Origin: RYN-428 sp035551995
GTDB lineage: Bacteria; Planctomycetota; Phycisphaerae; Tepidisphaerales; Tepidisphaeraceae
DNA: 26,248 bases
Reading direction: 5' to 3'
Assembly (NCBI GenBank): GCA_035551995.1
Contig: DASZME010000029.1
Span: 1-26,248 of the forward strand
The first letter of the stretch is position 1; each line of letters begins with the position of its first letter. Below, one piece after another: positions 1 through 8,019 of the stretch. The notes under the pieces are model-generated. The model did not search any database and was not told the DNA's origin. It saw only the letters and a program-made list of their open reading frames with translations. Position numbers and translations under genes: made by a program.

Positions 1-5
1 ACGAA

Positions 6-51
6 CTCCGAAGAGCCGGATGCCGGGGCGCTTCGATCCGGCTCTTCGGAG
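6..51. terminator. Long perfect hairpin, probable bidirectional terminator
   Basis: Two perfectly complementary 16-base arms lie at 6-21 and 36-51, separated by a 14-base loop. The hairpin sits 73 bases past the stop codon of the minus-strand lipoprotein that ends at 125, so it is well placed to end that transcript. No clear run of T follows on either side inside the window, so it is not a textbook intrinsic terminator. It may also serve a gene lying to the left of the window. Confidence 0.6.
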
Positions 52-124
52 TACCTCAGAACCGGCGTCGGGTCATGAAACTGATTCGACGCCCGTTGAA
101 CGAGCCAGCAATCTGAGAAACGCT

Positions 125-391
125 CTAGCTTCCGGGAGTGGCGGAATTCGGATCATGGGCGGTACCGCCGCCGAGGACGCCGGAGTCGGACTGATTGCCG
201 ACGTGCTGCATCGAACCCGGCGGGTTGTAGATCGATGTGCCGGCCGAATTATCCGGAAGGCCCGGGGCGTTATTATACGTTCCGGCTCCTGTTGTCGTGT
301 CGGCGCCATGGTTTTGATCCTGACATCCGGCGAACGTCAGGAAGCCGATACCCATCAATACGGCGCTCGCGATGCTGAAAAAACGCTTCAT
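125..391 (-). CDS. Small orphan lipoprotein, Asn/Gly/Thr-rich
   Basis: This 88-residue protein starts MKRFFSIASAVLMGIGF and has a lipoprotein signal peptide ending in F-A-G-C, so Cys23 would be the lipidated first residue of the mature protein. The mature part of about 65 residues has no domain I recognise. It is hydrophilic and rich in Gly, Asn, Thr and Pro, and is probably disordered. The sequence GGAGA lies just upstream of the ATG and supports this start. It lies 28 bases downstream of a second lipoprotein gene on the same strand with similar composition, so the two are probably co-transcribed and end at the hairpin near position 51. The function is unknown. The signal peptide and ribosome binding site argue that the gene is real despite overlapping plus-strand open frames. 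Confidence 0.7.
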   Translation of the reverse strand: MKRFFSIASAVLMGIGFLTFAGCQDQNHGADTTTGAGTYNNAPGLPDNSAGTSIYNPPGSMQHVGNQSDSGVLGGGTAHDPNSATPGS

Positions 392-419
392 AGAAGTCTC
401 CGAAAGCTTGACTCAGTTC

Positions 420-1001
420 TTATTTCCCGCCGCCACCGGCCCCGCCGCCAGCGCCACCTCCGGCCGCTCCACCGCCGCCAGCGCCTCCTGCGCCAGTACC
501 ACCGGCGCCCGTCCCTGTTCCGCCGGCGCCTGTCCCGGCGCCCGTTCCCGTGCCGGCGCCATTGGTACCGGTCCCGGCGCCGGCGCCATTGCTATTCGTC
601 CCCGTTCCGTTGTTTCCGGTCACGACGCCGCCGGTGTTGCCGTTGTAGGCGCCGCTTCCGGTACCTGCGCCGGTGGAGCCATTGGCGTTCGCGCCGTTAA
701 CCGTCGCGCCGCCGGTATTTGGCGTCGTTACGCCTGATCCCGGCGTTCCCGACGGAGCGGCGCTGGGCGCCGGCCCGTTGCCGCTTCCTGGCTGCGCGGG
801 GCCGTTGGTCCCATTGATGCTTCCGCTACCCGCTACGCCGTTATCCACCCCGGCCGCTGTTCCGCTGCCTCCTCCCGTAACGGGGTCCGACGCGTTAACC
901 GATCTGCCCGTGCCGTTGCCATTCGGCTCAGTGCAGCCGCCCATAAATACAACGGAGCCAATCCCGAACGAGGCGGCTAATAATGCTTTTGAGAATTTCA
1001 T
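420..1001 (-). CDS. Gly-rich low-complexity lipoprotein
   Basis: This 193-residue protein starts MKFSKALLAASFGIGSVVF and has a signal peptide ending M-G-G-C, with Cys23 as the probable lipidation site. I chose the ATG at 1001 because GGAGG lies seven bases upstream and the signal peptide begins there. The open frame extends further upstream, but that part is not signal-like. After residue 25 the protein is almost only Gly, Asn, Thr, Ala, Ser and Pro. From about residue 100 it becomes short imperfect Gly-Thr-Gly-Ala repeats, and the last 25 residues are nearly pure Gly/Ala. There is no catalytic domain. It is expected to be an extended, disordered, membrane-tethered surface or periplasmic protein. 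It is probably first in a two-gene unit with the small lipoprotein ending at 125. Its role is unknown. Confidence 0.72.
   Translation of the reverse strand: MKFSKALLAASFGIGSVVFMGGCTEPNGNGTGRSVNASDPVTGGGSGTAAGVDNGVAGSGSINGTNGPAQPGSGNGPAPSAAPSGTPGSGVTTPNTGGATVNGANANGSTGAGTGSGAYNGNTGGVVTGNNGTGTNSNGAGAGTGTNGAGTGTGAGTGAGGTGTGAGGTGAGGAGGGGAAGGGAGGGAGGGGK
423..704 (-). repeat. GGN-type low-complexity repeat coding for Gly-rich tail
   Basis: On the plus strand this stretch is a degenerate run of gcc/ggc/cgg triplets. Read on the minus strand it codes for residues 100-193 of the Gly-rich lipoprotein, as repeated Gly-Thr-Gly-Ala and Gly-Ala-Gly-Gly units. The units are imperfect at the DNA level, so it is a decayed or selected repeat rather than a fresh tandem duplication. 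Confidence 0.6.
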
Positions 1002-1236
1002 AATAATCCTCCGACGTGGTCCATCGAACCATGGTGGCGACACAGCCACAACCGGTTCTGCTATCTGGCAAAGCAAAGAAGAGGCCGCGGAGAGTTGATT
1101 TCAGATTTTCTTGCTTAGACATCCCATCCCTGATTCGTGAATCGCCGGTCACGCAGCCGCACGGGCGATCTTGACGAGGCGGGGACGTGAGGGCGTGCCG
1201 CTACGGGCTCGTCCACGGTTATAGATTGGCGGTGCG

Positions 1237-3426
1237 TCAGGTTTTCTGATGGGTGTGCGGCACAGGCTGCTGCTGGCGCGCCTCGTTCATGAAAATCTGC
1301 TGGCAGCCGGGCTGGTTGGCGTCGTCGGGAACGCGCTGCACGTAGCTTCCGTCGCCCAGCATGTCCCACGCCTGACGGCGGTCGTTGAGAAGCACTTGAA
1401 GAATATGCCAGACCCGCTCCTTAAGCGGACGCTGTTGGATGGGACAGGTCGCTTCGACGCGGGCCAGAAGATTGCGGTACATCCAATCCCCTGAGCCGAT
1501 ATAAAATTCGCCGTCGATTTCGGCGGCGGCCGCATTGCGAAAATAGAAGATACGGGAGTGTTCAAGAAATCGGCCGATGATCGAGCTGACGCGAATGTTT
1601 TCGCTGAGGGCCGCCACGCCCGGCCGCAACGTGCAAAACCCCCGGACGATCAGATCGATCCGAACCCCGGCCTGCGATGCCCGATACAACGCCCGGCAGA
1701 CCTTTCGCTCCTCCAGCGCGTTCATCTTGGCTACGATGCGGGCGGGCTTTCCCGCTGTTTGGTGATCGATTTCGCGCTCGATCATTTCCAGGAACCGCGA
1801 CTGCATATTCACCGGCGCCACCAGCAGCTTATGATAATCGCGCTTCAGTGACCGGCCGGTGAGATAGTGAAAAAGCTCGACGACATCGTGGGTAATCTGC
1901 GGATCGCAGGTTAGCAACCCTAAATCGGTATAAACGCGGGCGGTCCCGGCGTTATAGTTGCCGGTGCCGATATGGGCGTAGCTGCGAATGCCGTCGGAAT
2001 CCTGGCGGACGACCAGGCAGGCTTTCGTGTGCGTTTTAAGTCCGACGATTCCGTAGACGACGTGAACGCCCGCTTTTTCCAGCTTATTGGCCATCAGGAT
2101 GTTGCGCTCTTCGTCGAATCGAGCCTTGAGCTCAACGAGGCAAACCACCTGTTTCCGCGCCTCGGCGGCATGAATGAGCATCGGGATGAACGAACTGTCG
2201 TCGCCCGTCCGATAGAGCGTCATCTTGATCGCCAGCACTTTCGGATCGGCGCACGCCGACTTGACGAACCGCTCCACGCTGGCGGTAAAACTTTCGTACG
2301 GGAGGTGAAACAACACGTCGCCGTTGCGGATGACGTTGAATATGTCCGCCTCGTCGTCGGCCAGCGCCGGCGAAACGACCGGAGTCCACGGCTCATATCG
2401 AAGCGCGGGAATATTCAAATCGCAGACGATCTTCAGGTCGTCGTAATCCAGATCGGCCCGCATGTGATAGACATCGTCGGCGGTCAGTTGCAGCTCGCGC
2501 GTCAAGAAATCCAGAATCCACGTGTTGCCGTTGGGGCCATATTCCAGGCGAACCACCTGGGCGAAACGGCGCTGGCGCAATTCTTCCTCCATCAACTCCA
2601 GCAGGTCCTCGGCTTCTTCCTCGTCGCGCTCGAGATCGGCGTTTCGCGTCACCCGGAACGGCATCACGTCCACCACCGCCATGTCCGGAAACAGATCGTC
2701 CAGGTTGAATCGAATCACCTCCAGCAAGCTGACAAATCGCGCCGGCCGGGCGTGCGGGCCGCCCAGCGCCACCCATCGCGGCAACACCTCCGGCACCTTC
2801 ACCCGGGCGAATAAATTCTCGTGCCGTTCCGGATGATGCAAAATCACGCCCAGCGACGTGCTGAGATTCGACATGAACGGGAACGGATTTCCAGGATCGA
2901 CCGCCAACGGAGTCAGCACGGGAAAAACGCTGGCGCGAAAATGAATGTTGGCTTCTTCTCGCTCGGCGTCGGTCAATTGGTCCCAGCTTAGAAGATGTAC
3001 GCCATTTTGCGCCAACAACGGGCGAAGGATCCGCGAATAGCAATCCGACTGCATATCCAGCAGCGGCAGAACCGTCTGGCGGATCGCGGCGATGGTTTGC
3101 AACGGCGTCCACCCGTCCGGCGACCGCACAACCGCGCCGCTCGCCGCCTGGCGCTTAAGCCCGCCGACGCGCTTCATGAAAAATTCATCGAGGTTCGACG
3201 TGAAAATCCCCAGGAACCGAAGGCGCTCCAACGGAGGCGTGCGGTCATCCAGCGCTTCGTGCAGTACGCGCCGATTAAATTCGATCCAACTAAGGTCCCG
3301 GCTCAAGAATTCCGCCGGCTCGCCGATGGCGTCCGGCGCCGTGGCGGAAAGCAGGGAAGAATTGTCCAAAAGCGCCTCCGGTTTGATCTGTAAATCGACA
3401 CTGAATACGGGATCGATCCGGAGCAT
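1237..3426 (-). CDS. ppk: Polyphosphate kinase 1
   Basis: PPK1 reversibly transfers the terminal phosphate of ATP onto inorganic polyphosphate. The 729-residue protein has the usual length and order: an N-terminal domain from about residue 40 (FLSRDLSWIEFNRRVLHEA), a middle domain, and two C-terminal phospholipase-D-like domains. The two histidines expected in the active site are visible, His466 in GLKTHTK (the autophosphorylated one in E. coli PPK) and His623 in FLEHSR. The sequence HIGTGNYN at about 485-492 is another family hallmark. About 25 Gln/Pro/His-rich residues follow the core. The ATG at 3426 has no good ribosome binding site. A TTG at 3369 has GGAGG five bases upstream and would give a 710-residue protein that keeps all conserved parts. 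A sigma70-like promoter lies immediately upstream. Downstream on the same strand are unrelated lipoproteins. Confidence 0.97.
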   Translation of the reverse strand: MLRIDPVFSVDLQIKPEALLDNSSLLSATAPDAIGEPAEFLSRDLSWIEFNRRVLHEALDDRTPPLERLRFLGIFTSNLDEFFMKRVGGLKRQAASGAVVRSPDGWTPLQTIAAIRQTVLPLLDMQSDCYSRILRPLLAQNGVHLLSWDQLTDAEREEANIHFRASVFPVLTPLAVDPGNPFPFMSNLSTSLGVILHHPERHENLFARVKVPEVLPRWVALGGPHARPARFVSLLEVIRFNLDDLFPDMAVVDVMPFRVTRNADLERDEEEAEDLLELMEEELRQRRFAQVVRLEYGPNGNTWILDFLTRELQLTADDVYHMRADLDYDDLKIVCDLNIPALRYEPWTPVVSPALADDEADIFNVIRNGDVLFHLPYESFTASVERFVKSACADPKVLAIKMTLYRTGDDSSFIPMLIHAAEARKQVVCLVELKARFDEERNILMANKLEKAGVHVVYGIVGLKTHTKACLVVRQDSDGIRSYAHIGTGNYNAGTARVYTDLGLLTCDPQITHDVVELFHYLTGRSLKRDYHKLLVAPVNMQSRFLEMIEREIDHQTAGKPARIVAKMNALEERKVCRALYRASQAGVRIDLIVRGFCTLRPGVAALSENIRVSSIIGRFLEHSRIFYFRNAAAAEIDGEFYIGSGDWMYRNLLARVEATCPIQQRPLKERVWHILQVLLNDRRQAWDMLGDGSYVQRVPDDANQPGCQQIFMNEARQQQPVPHTHQKT
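3367..3379 (-). promoter_or_regulatory. Alternative ribosome binding site and TTG start inside ppk
   Basis: GGAGG occupies 3379-3375 on the minus strand and is followed after five bases by an in-frame TTG (3369-3367), codon 20 of the longest ppk frame. The upstream ATG at 3426 lacks such a signal. Two other genes here (starting at 8017 and 21398) also appear to use TTG with a good Shine-Dalgarno sequence. Confidence 0.45.
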
Positions 3427-3435
3427 ACGCCTGCG

Positions 3436-3464
3436 ATATTAAGATTGTATTAGGCGAATGTCGA
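3436..3464 (-). promoter_or_regulatory. Candidate sigma70-type promoter for ppk
   Basis: On the minus strand a -35 box TCGACA (3464-3459, five of six consensus bases) is followed after 17 bases by a -10 box TAATAT (3441-3436, four of six). Transcription would start near 3429, only a few bases before the ATG at 3426. That message would be nearly leaderless for this ATG, but would give a normal leader for the TTG start at 3369. Found by eye only. Confidence 0.45.
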
Positions 3465-3534
3465 GCCGAAGCGAAGTGGCCGGTCGCACGCTCTGGCCGA
3501 AACGATCGCACGCTTGGAAAGAAAGCGGGCGGCT

Positions 3535-4551
3535 TTATCGCGCGGCCGGCACGAGAAGTTCGTTGCGATCCAGTATCTCGACGATCGGCTTGCCGTCCAG
3601 ATTCTTCGAGTCGGTTGGAATGCCCATGAGCCAGCAAACGGTGGCAAACGTGTCCTCGGTGTTGATTTCCAATTTCGGATATGTGGTGAGGTCGATGTTC
3701 TTGCGAATGCCGGGCCCGACGGCGATCCATGGAATGTGGCGGCTGCGGGCGTCGTCGGGACCGTGTGTTCGACCGGCGCCGCCGTGGTCGGCCGAGAGCA
3801 GGATGAACGTCGAGTCGAGTATTTTTTCCTCTTGCAGCGCGGCCAACACCCGCCCGATCGCCGCGTCGATCCCTTCGATCGCCTTGATCTGCTCAGGCGT
3901 GCCCCAGCCGACCTTATGGCCCACGCTGTCGGCGCCGGGGAAGTGAATGAACATGACCTCCGGCTTATGCTCGTGGATGATCCGTATTGCCTCCACGGCG
4001 ACACGGGCGTCATCGATCTTCACGACCGCGGGGATAAAAAACCAGTCCACGGCGCCCGGCTTATTCACGACCGTAAACTTCGATTTTCCGACGGCCATCG
4101 CCGTCGTGTATCCGGCTCGATGGGCATACTCGAAGAGCGTCGGGACTTTCGGATAGACAGGCCTGGAGAACGGCAGCTCCGAGTTCCACATGATCTCGTG
4201 ACGATTCGGCGTGGCGCCGGTCAACATGCTCACATGAGAGGGAAGGGTGATCGAAATGGCGGTTGTTCTCGCCCAGAAGCTGTAGCATCCGGATTCAAAA
4301 AGCTTGTGCATCACCGGCGTGTCGGCTCGCAAAAGCAAATCGGGACGTAGGCCGTCAACGCTGATGACCAGGGCTCTTTCGATTCCCGGCGCCGGGCGGG
4401 TGGTTGGGCGTGACGCAGGTTCAGTGGCGGGGGGGATTAGAATCGGTTCGATTACTCGATTCGCGGAATTTTCTTCGGCCGGCGCCGTCGTCGCTTTGCG
4501 CGCGCCAAGGGATACGATCAGGATGAGTAGGGAAGATATAATGCGGTTCAT
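3535..4551 (-). CDS. Exported alkaline-phosphatase-superfamily phosphodiesterase
   Basis: The protein (338 residues from the ATG at 4551, which has GAGGTGA just upstream; a GTG lies one codon earlier) belongs to the type I phosphodiesterase/nucleotide pyrophosphatase branch of the alkaline phosphatase superfamily. Numbered from the GTG, the two-metal site is recognisable: Asp67 in VISVDGLRPD, nucleophile Thr103 in TLPSHVSMLTG, Asp209 and His213 in GADSVGH, Asp256-His257 in SADHGG, and His264. The N terminus has a hydrophobic signal segment (about 3-17), then a Pro/Thr-rich linker (about 40-57, ending RPTTRPAPG), so it is probably exported. Substrates in the family range from nucleotides to phosphonates and lipids, and the exact one cannot be read here. 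It lies between sixA and ppk on the same strand, which suggests a part in phosphate scavenging. Confidence 0.9.
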   Translation of the reverse strand: MNRIISSLLILIVSLGARKATTAPAEENSANRVIEPILIPPATEPASRPTTRPAPGIERALVISVDGLRPDLLLRADTPVMHKLFESGCYSFWARTTAISITLPSHVSMLTGATPNRHEIMWNSELPFSRPVYPKVPTLFEYAHRAGYTTAMAVGKSKFTVVNKPGAVDWFFIPAVVKIDDARVAVEAIRIIHEHKPEVMFIHFPGADSVGHKVGWGTPEQIKAIEGIDAAIGRVLAALQEEKILDSTFILLSADHGGAGRTHGPDDARSRHIPWIAVGPGIRKNIDLTTYPKLEINTEDTFATVCWLMGIPTDSKNLDGKPIVEILDRNELLVPAAR

Positions 4552-4584
4552 CACTCACCTCGGAGGATTCGCTGCGATGTTTAG

Positions 4585-4612
4585 GTTATCCGGCTTCGGC
4601 CGCCATTGTGAA
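4585..4612 (-). promoter_or_regulatory. Possible promoter for the phosphodiesterase gene
   Basis: On the minus strand TTCACA (4612-4607, five of six -35 consensus bases) is separated by 16 bases from GATAAC (4590-4585, four of six -10 bases), ahead of the start at 4551. It is a weak by-eye match in a 170-base intergenic region. Confidence 0.3.
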
Positions 4613-4721
4613 CACTTTAATTAGCCAAGGTTACGGCAGACGCATAAACGTCCTGTGGGCACCGTTTTAACATGCGGCTAACCAATTGCCATGAAACACG
4701 GAAGTTATTTCGGCCGCATTC

Positions 4722-5225
4722 CTAAGCCAGATCGCGAAGCTGCGACGCCTTGAGCAGCCAAAGCAACTTCGCACGGCCGGCCTTGATCTCCCCGTCCAAC
4801 TCCAACAAACAGGCGCCACCCTTCTTGAACGTCACGAACGATTCCTGCAAACCCGTCAACATCCAACTGACAAATACGCCCAGGTGCGGCTCATGTCCGA
4901 CGAGCGCGATCGTGGCGTGCGGCGCTTGCTTCGCGATCCAGCTCAGCAGCGCCGTCGGCGTTTTTCCGGGCGCCAACTGCCCGATTTGAACCAATTCCAA
5001 TCCGTCATAAATGCCCGTTACGATCTCCGCGGTTTGTATCGCTCGCGTCAACGGGCTGCTTACCAGTACATCGATATTGGGGATTAGTCGATGAAGTCCC
5101 CTGGCGCCGCGACGCATGCGCTTTTGCCCTTGTTTGGTGAGGGGGCGCTGGGCGTCGTCGTGGCCCAGGCGCGCAAACTCGCCTCGATCTTCGGCGACGG
5201 CATGTCGAATCAGCAGGAGTTTCAT
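4722..5225 (-). CDS. sixA: SixA-type phosphohistidine phosphatase
   Basis: This 167-residue protein is a single histidine-phosphatase-superfamily domain of the small SixA type, which removes phosphate from phosphohistidine in phosphorelay proteins. It opens with the RHG motif variant LLIRHAVAEDRG, with Arg7 and the nucleophile His8. Arg61 in SSPLTRAIQTAEI and His111 in LVGHEPHL complete the catalytic pocket. Length and order match SixA closely, and no signal peptide is present, so it is cytoplasmic. Its start lies 18 bases after the stop of the oxidoreductase gene on the same strand and has no clear ribosome binding site of its own, so translational coupling is likely. SixA-like phosphatases are often found near ppk and CHAD-domain genes. 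Here ppk is one gene further downstream and no CHAD gene is present. Confidence 0.88.
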   Translation of the reverse strand: MKLLLIRHAVAEDRGEFARLGHDDAQRPLTKQGQKRMRRGARGLHRLIPNIDVLVSSPLTRAIQTAEIVTGIYDGLELVQIGQLAPGKTPTALLSWIAKQAPHATIALVGHEPHLGVFVSWMLTGLQESFVTFKKGGACLLELDGEIKAGRAKLLWLLKASQLRDLA

Positions 5226-5243
5226 CGTGCTATGTCGTCGGGT

Positions 5244-6296
5244 TTACTTCGCGGCCGGCGCCGCGTCGATCTTTAGGCGCCGGCCCTGCTGAGCGGCTTC
5301 CATCGCCGTCAGGATCACGTTGAGGCATGCGTAGCCCTCATGCGCGTCGATGGCCGGCGGGGTGTTGGTTTCGATGGAGGCGGTGAATGCGTCGATAATC
5401 CCGCTGGCGACTTGTTTCAGATTGGTCGATAACTCGCCGACTTTGTACATTTCACGATCGCCGTTGTGGCAGTTGACGATGCAGGTATAGGTCGGATCGA
5501 CGCCGAGCGAAATGACGCCTTTTTGGCAGTAAAGGATGGTGTAGTTTTCCTCGGCGCCGTAGTTGGTCCAGCTCAGGATCATGCTCCCGATCACGCCGCC
5601 GGTGGTCTTGAGGGTGAGATAGGCGTTATCGTCGAGGTCGACGAAATTACCTTGGGCGTCGCGTTTATCGAGTGTCGCGACAAACCCGCCGACTTCGGTA
5701 AACTCTTCGCCCAAAAGCCATCGCATCAGGTCGGCTTTGTGAACGCCCAGATCACCGGCGACGCCCATGAACGCCTGCGATTTTTTGAAGAACCAGGTTT
5801 TCCCGGCGTCGATTGCCCACCCCTCGGGGCCAGGATGATTGAACGCAGTGCGGAACGACAGAACTTTTCCGAGTCGTCCGGTTTGAAGAATTTCCTTGGC
5901 CTTGACGTGGTTGGGCATCAGCCGTTGATTCAGGCCGATCATCAGAAATTTCTTGTTCTTCTCCGCCGCCGCCATCATCGCCCGGGCGTCTTCGCGGGTG
6001 GTGGCCATCGGCTTTTCGCATAGCACATGCTTGCCGGCGTTGAGCGCGTCGATCGTCTGCGAGGCATGAAGCGTATTGGGCCCGGCCACCACGACGGCGT
6101 CGATCTCCGGATTGGCCAGCAATTGTTTATAGTCGGTGTAACCAGTCGCCCCGTATTTCTTGGCCAACTCGGCGACGCGATCGGCCACCGGATCGGCCAG
6201 GCCGATGAGCTTTGAGTGTGAATTGGCGACGCACTCAGGAATATGTCGTCGTTGCGAGATGGCGCCGCAACCGATAACGCCGTATTTCACTGGCAT
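5244..6296 (-). CDS. Gfo/Idh/MocA-family oxidoreductase (cytoplasmic)
   Basis: This 350-residue protein is an NAD(P)-dependent dehydrogenase of the glucose-fructose oxidoreductase/inositol dehydrogenase family, which typically acts on sugars or cyclitols. The N-terminal Rossmann fold shows YGVIGCGAISQRRH (residues 5-18) and the EKP motif (94-96) whose Lys is catalytic in the family. The C-terminal half has the conserved GDLGVHKADLMRWL (181-194) with His186 and Asp189. There is no signal peptide, unlike the second family member starting at 25076. The ATG at 6296 is preceded by GAGGAG at good spacing. It is the first gene of a probable unit with sixA. The substrate cannot be assigned, as these proteins are multiplied in planctomycetes and their sequences rarely reveal it. 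Confidence 0.93.
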   Translation of the reverse strand: MPVKYGVIGCGAISQRRHIPECVANSHSKLIGLADPVADRVAELAKKYGATGYTDYKQLLANPEIDAVVVAGPNTLHASQTIDALNAGKHVLCEKPMATTREDARAMMAAAEKNKKFLMIGLNQRLMPNHVKAKEILQTGRLGKVLSFRTAFNHPGPEGWAIDAGKTWFFKKSQAFMGVAGDLGVHKADLMRWLLGEEFTEVGGFVATLDKRDAQGNFVDLDDNAYLTLKTTGGVIGSMILSWTNYGAEENYTILYCQKGVISLGVDPTYTCIVNCHNGDREMYKVGELSTNLKQVASGIIDAFTASIETNTPPAIDAHEGYACLNVILTAMEAAQQGRRLKIDAAPAAK

Positions 6297-6634
6297 GGAG
6301 ACTCCTCTGCTTCCTCTGTCGGCGGCGCCCTTCGCCGCCGGATCATTTGGGCGTGTGATGGTAACGAGACGTGATGCAAATGCAATTCGACCTGAAAAAC
6401 AGAACGTGGCCGGACGAGTGACGGAGGGGGAAGTCGCCCACCACGCGCGGGTTCAGTAACTACACCGCCGCGCCGAACGACGACCGAATTCATTTTGAAT
6501 AGACACCGGACGGGTTTGAGCGATGAGCCGGTGGCCGAGCGCAGCGGCGCCACCACTATCATTCCGGAGAAGCGCCGATCTTGGAGGGGTCGCAGGCAGA
6601 AGCACGATGGCAATGGTTGCCGAATGTGCGACTT
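6297..6634. other. Intergenic region without a supported gene
   Basis: This stretch lies upstream of the oxidoreductase gene and downstream of moxR, both on the minus strand. A minus-strand open frame of 108 codons (6287-6613) crosses it but overlaps the oxidoreductase start and is Arg/Pro-rich without any motif, so I do not call it. The only structure noted is a short GC-rich hairpin with arms 6321-6327 and 6333-6339. A promoter for the oxidoreductase should be here, but I cannot point to one. Confidence 0.5.
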
Positions 6635-7678
<1,044 letters not shown>

Positions 7679-8016
7679 CGCGCCTCAAGTGGAAACACAT
7701 GAACGATTTCACCCGCGCCGCCCGCGGGGCAATGATGATACCGGTCCGATCAGAGGACGTTTAGCAGCGGTGGCGAGCACTGGGGACGGCGCGTGCGATG
7801 ATCCTCCGGCCAACAGAAAACAGGAACAGGCACGACAGCACTTGCCGATGTTTTCCGCGCGGTCTTCACTTTGGCGGCAATTCTCTTGGCCGTATGTTCG
7901 TGAGGACGCTTGAGCCTGCGAACTGTCGCCCGTAGAATTGCGTTCCTGGATTCAATTCGCGTCCGCTGTCACCGTTTGGCCGCGCTCCCCGCGATACCCC
8001 GTGCGAGGATCTTCCA
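7679..8016. other. Divergent promoter region between moxR and helicase
   Basis: This gap separates two divergently transcribed genes and must hold promoters for both. I see no convincing -35/-10 pair. Short open frames on either strand (for example 7689-7913 plus) are Arg/Pro-rich and lack motifs or ribosome binding sites. The last bases hold the GAGGA ribosome binding site of the helicase. Confidence 0.5.
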
Positions 8017-8019
8017 TTG
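8005..8019 (+). promoter_or_regulatory. Ribosome binding site selecting a TTG start
   Basis: GAGGA at 8005-8009 lies seven bases before TTG at 8017, which opens the helicase frame as MSDKTEHPQ. No ATG or GTG close by fits the conserved N terminus better, so a TTG start is likely. Confidence 0.6.

Noticed and set aside
372..1098. Plus-strand open frames (Ala/Pro/Gly-rich) over the Gly-rich lipoprotein
   Set aside because: Low-complexity GC-rich DNA opens all frames. Only the minus-strand frames have a lipoprotein signal peptide and a well-spaced ribosome binding site.
1972..2814. A 280-codon open frame on the plus strand inside ppk
   Set aside because: It is antisense to conserved PPK1 domains. 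The translation is Arg/His/Gln-rich with no motif.
6287..6613. A 108-codon minus-strand open frame upstream of the oxidoreductase
   Set aside because: It overlaps the oxidoreductase start and its ribosome binding site, is basic and Pro-rich, and shows no signal peptide or motif.
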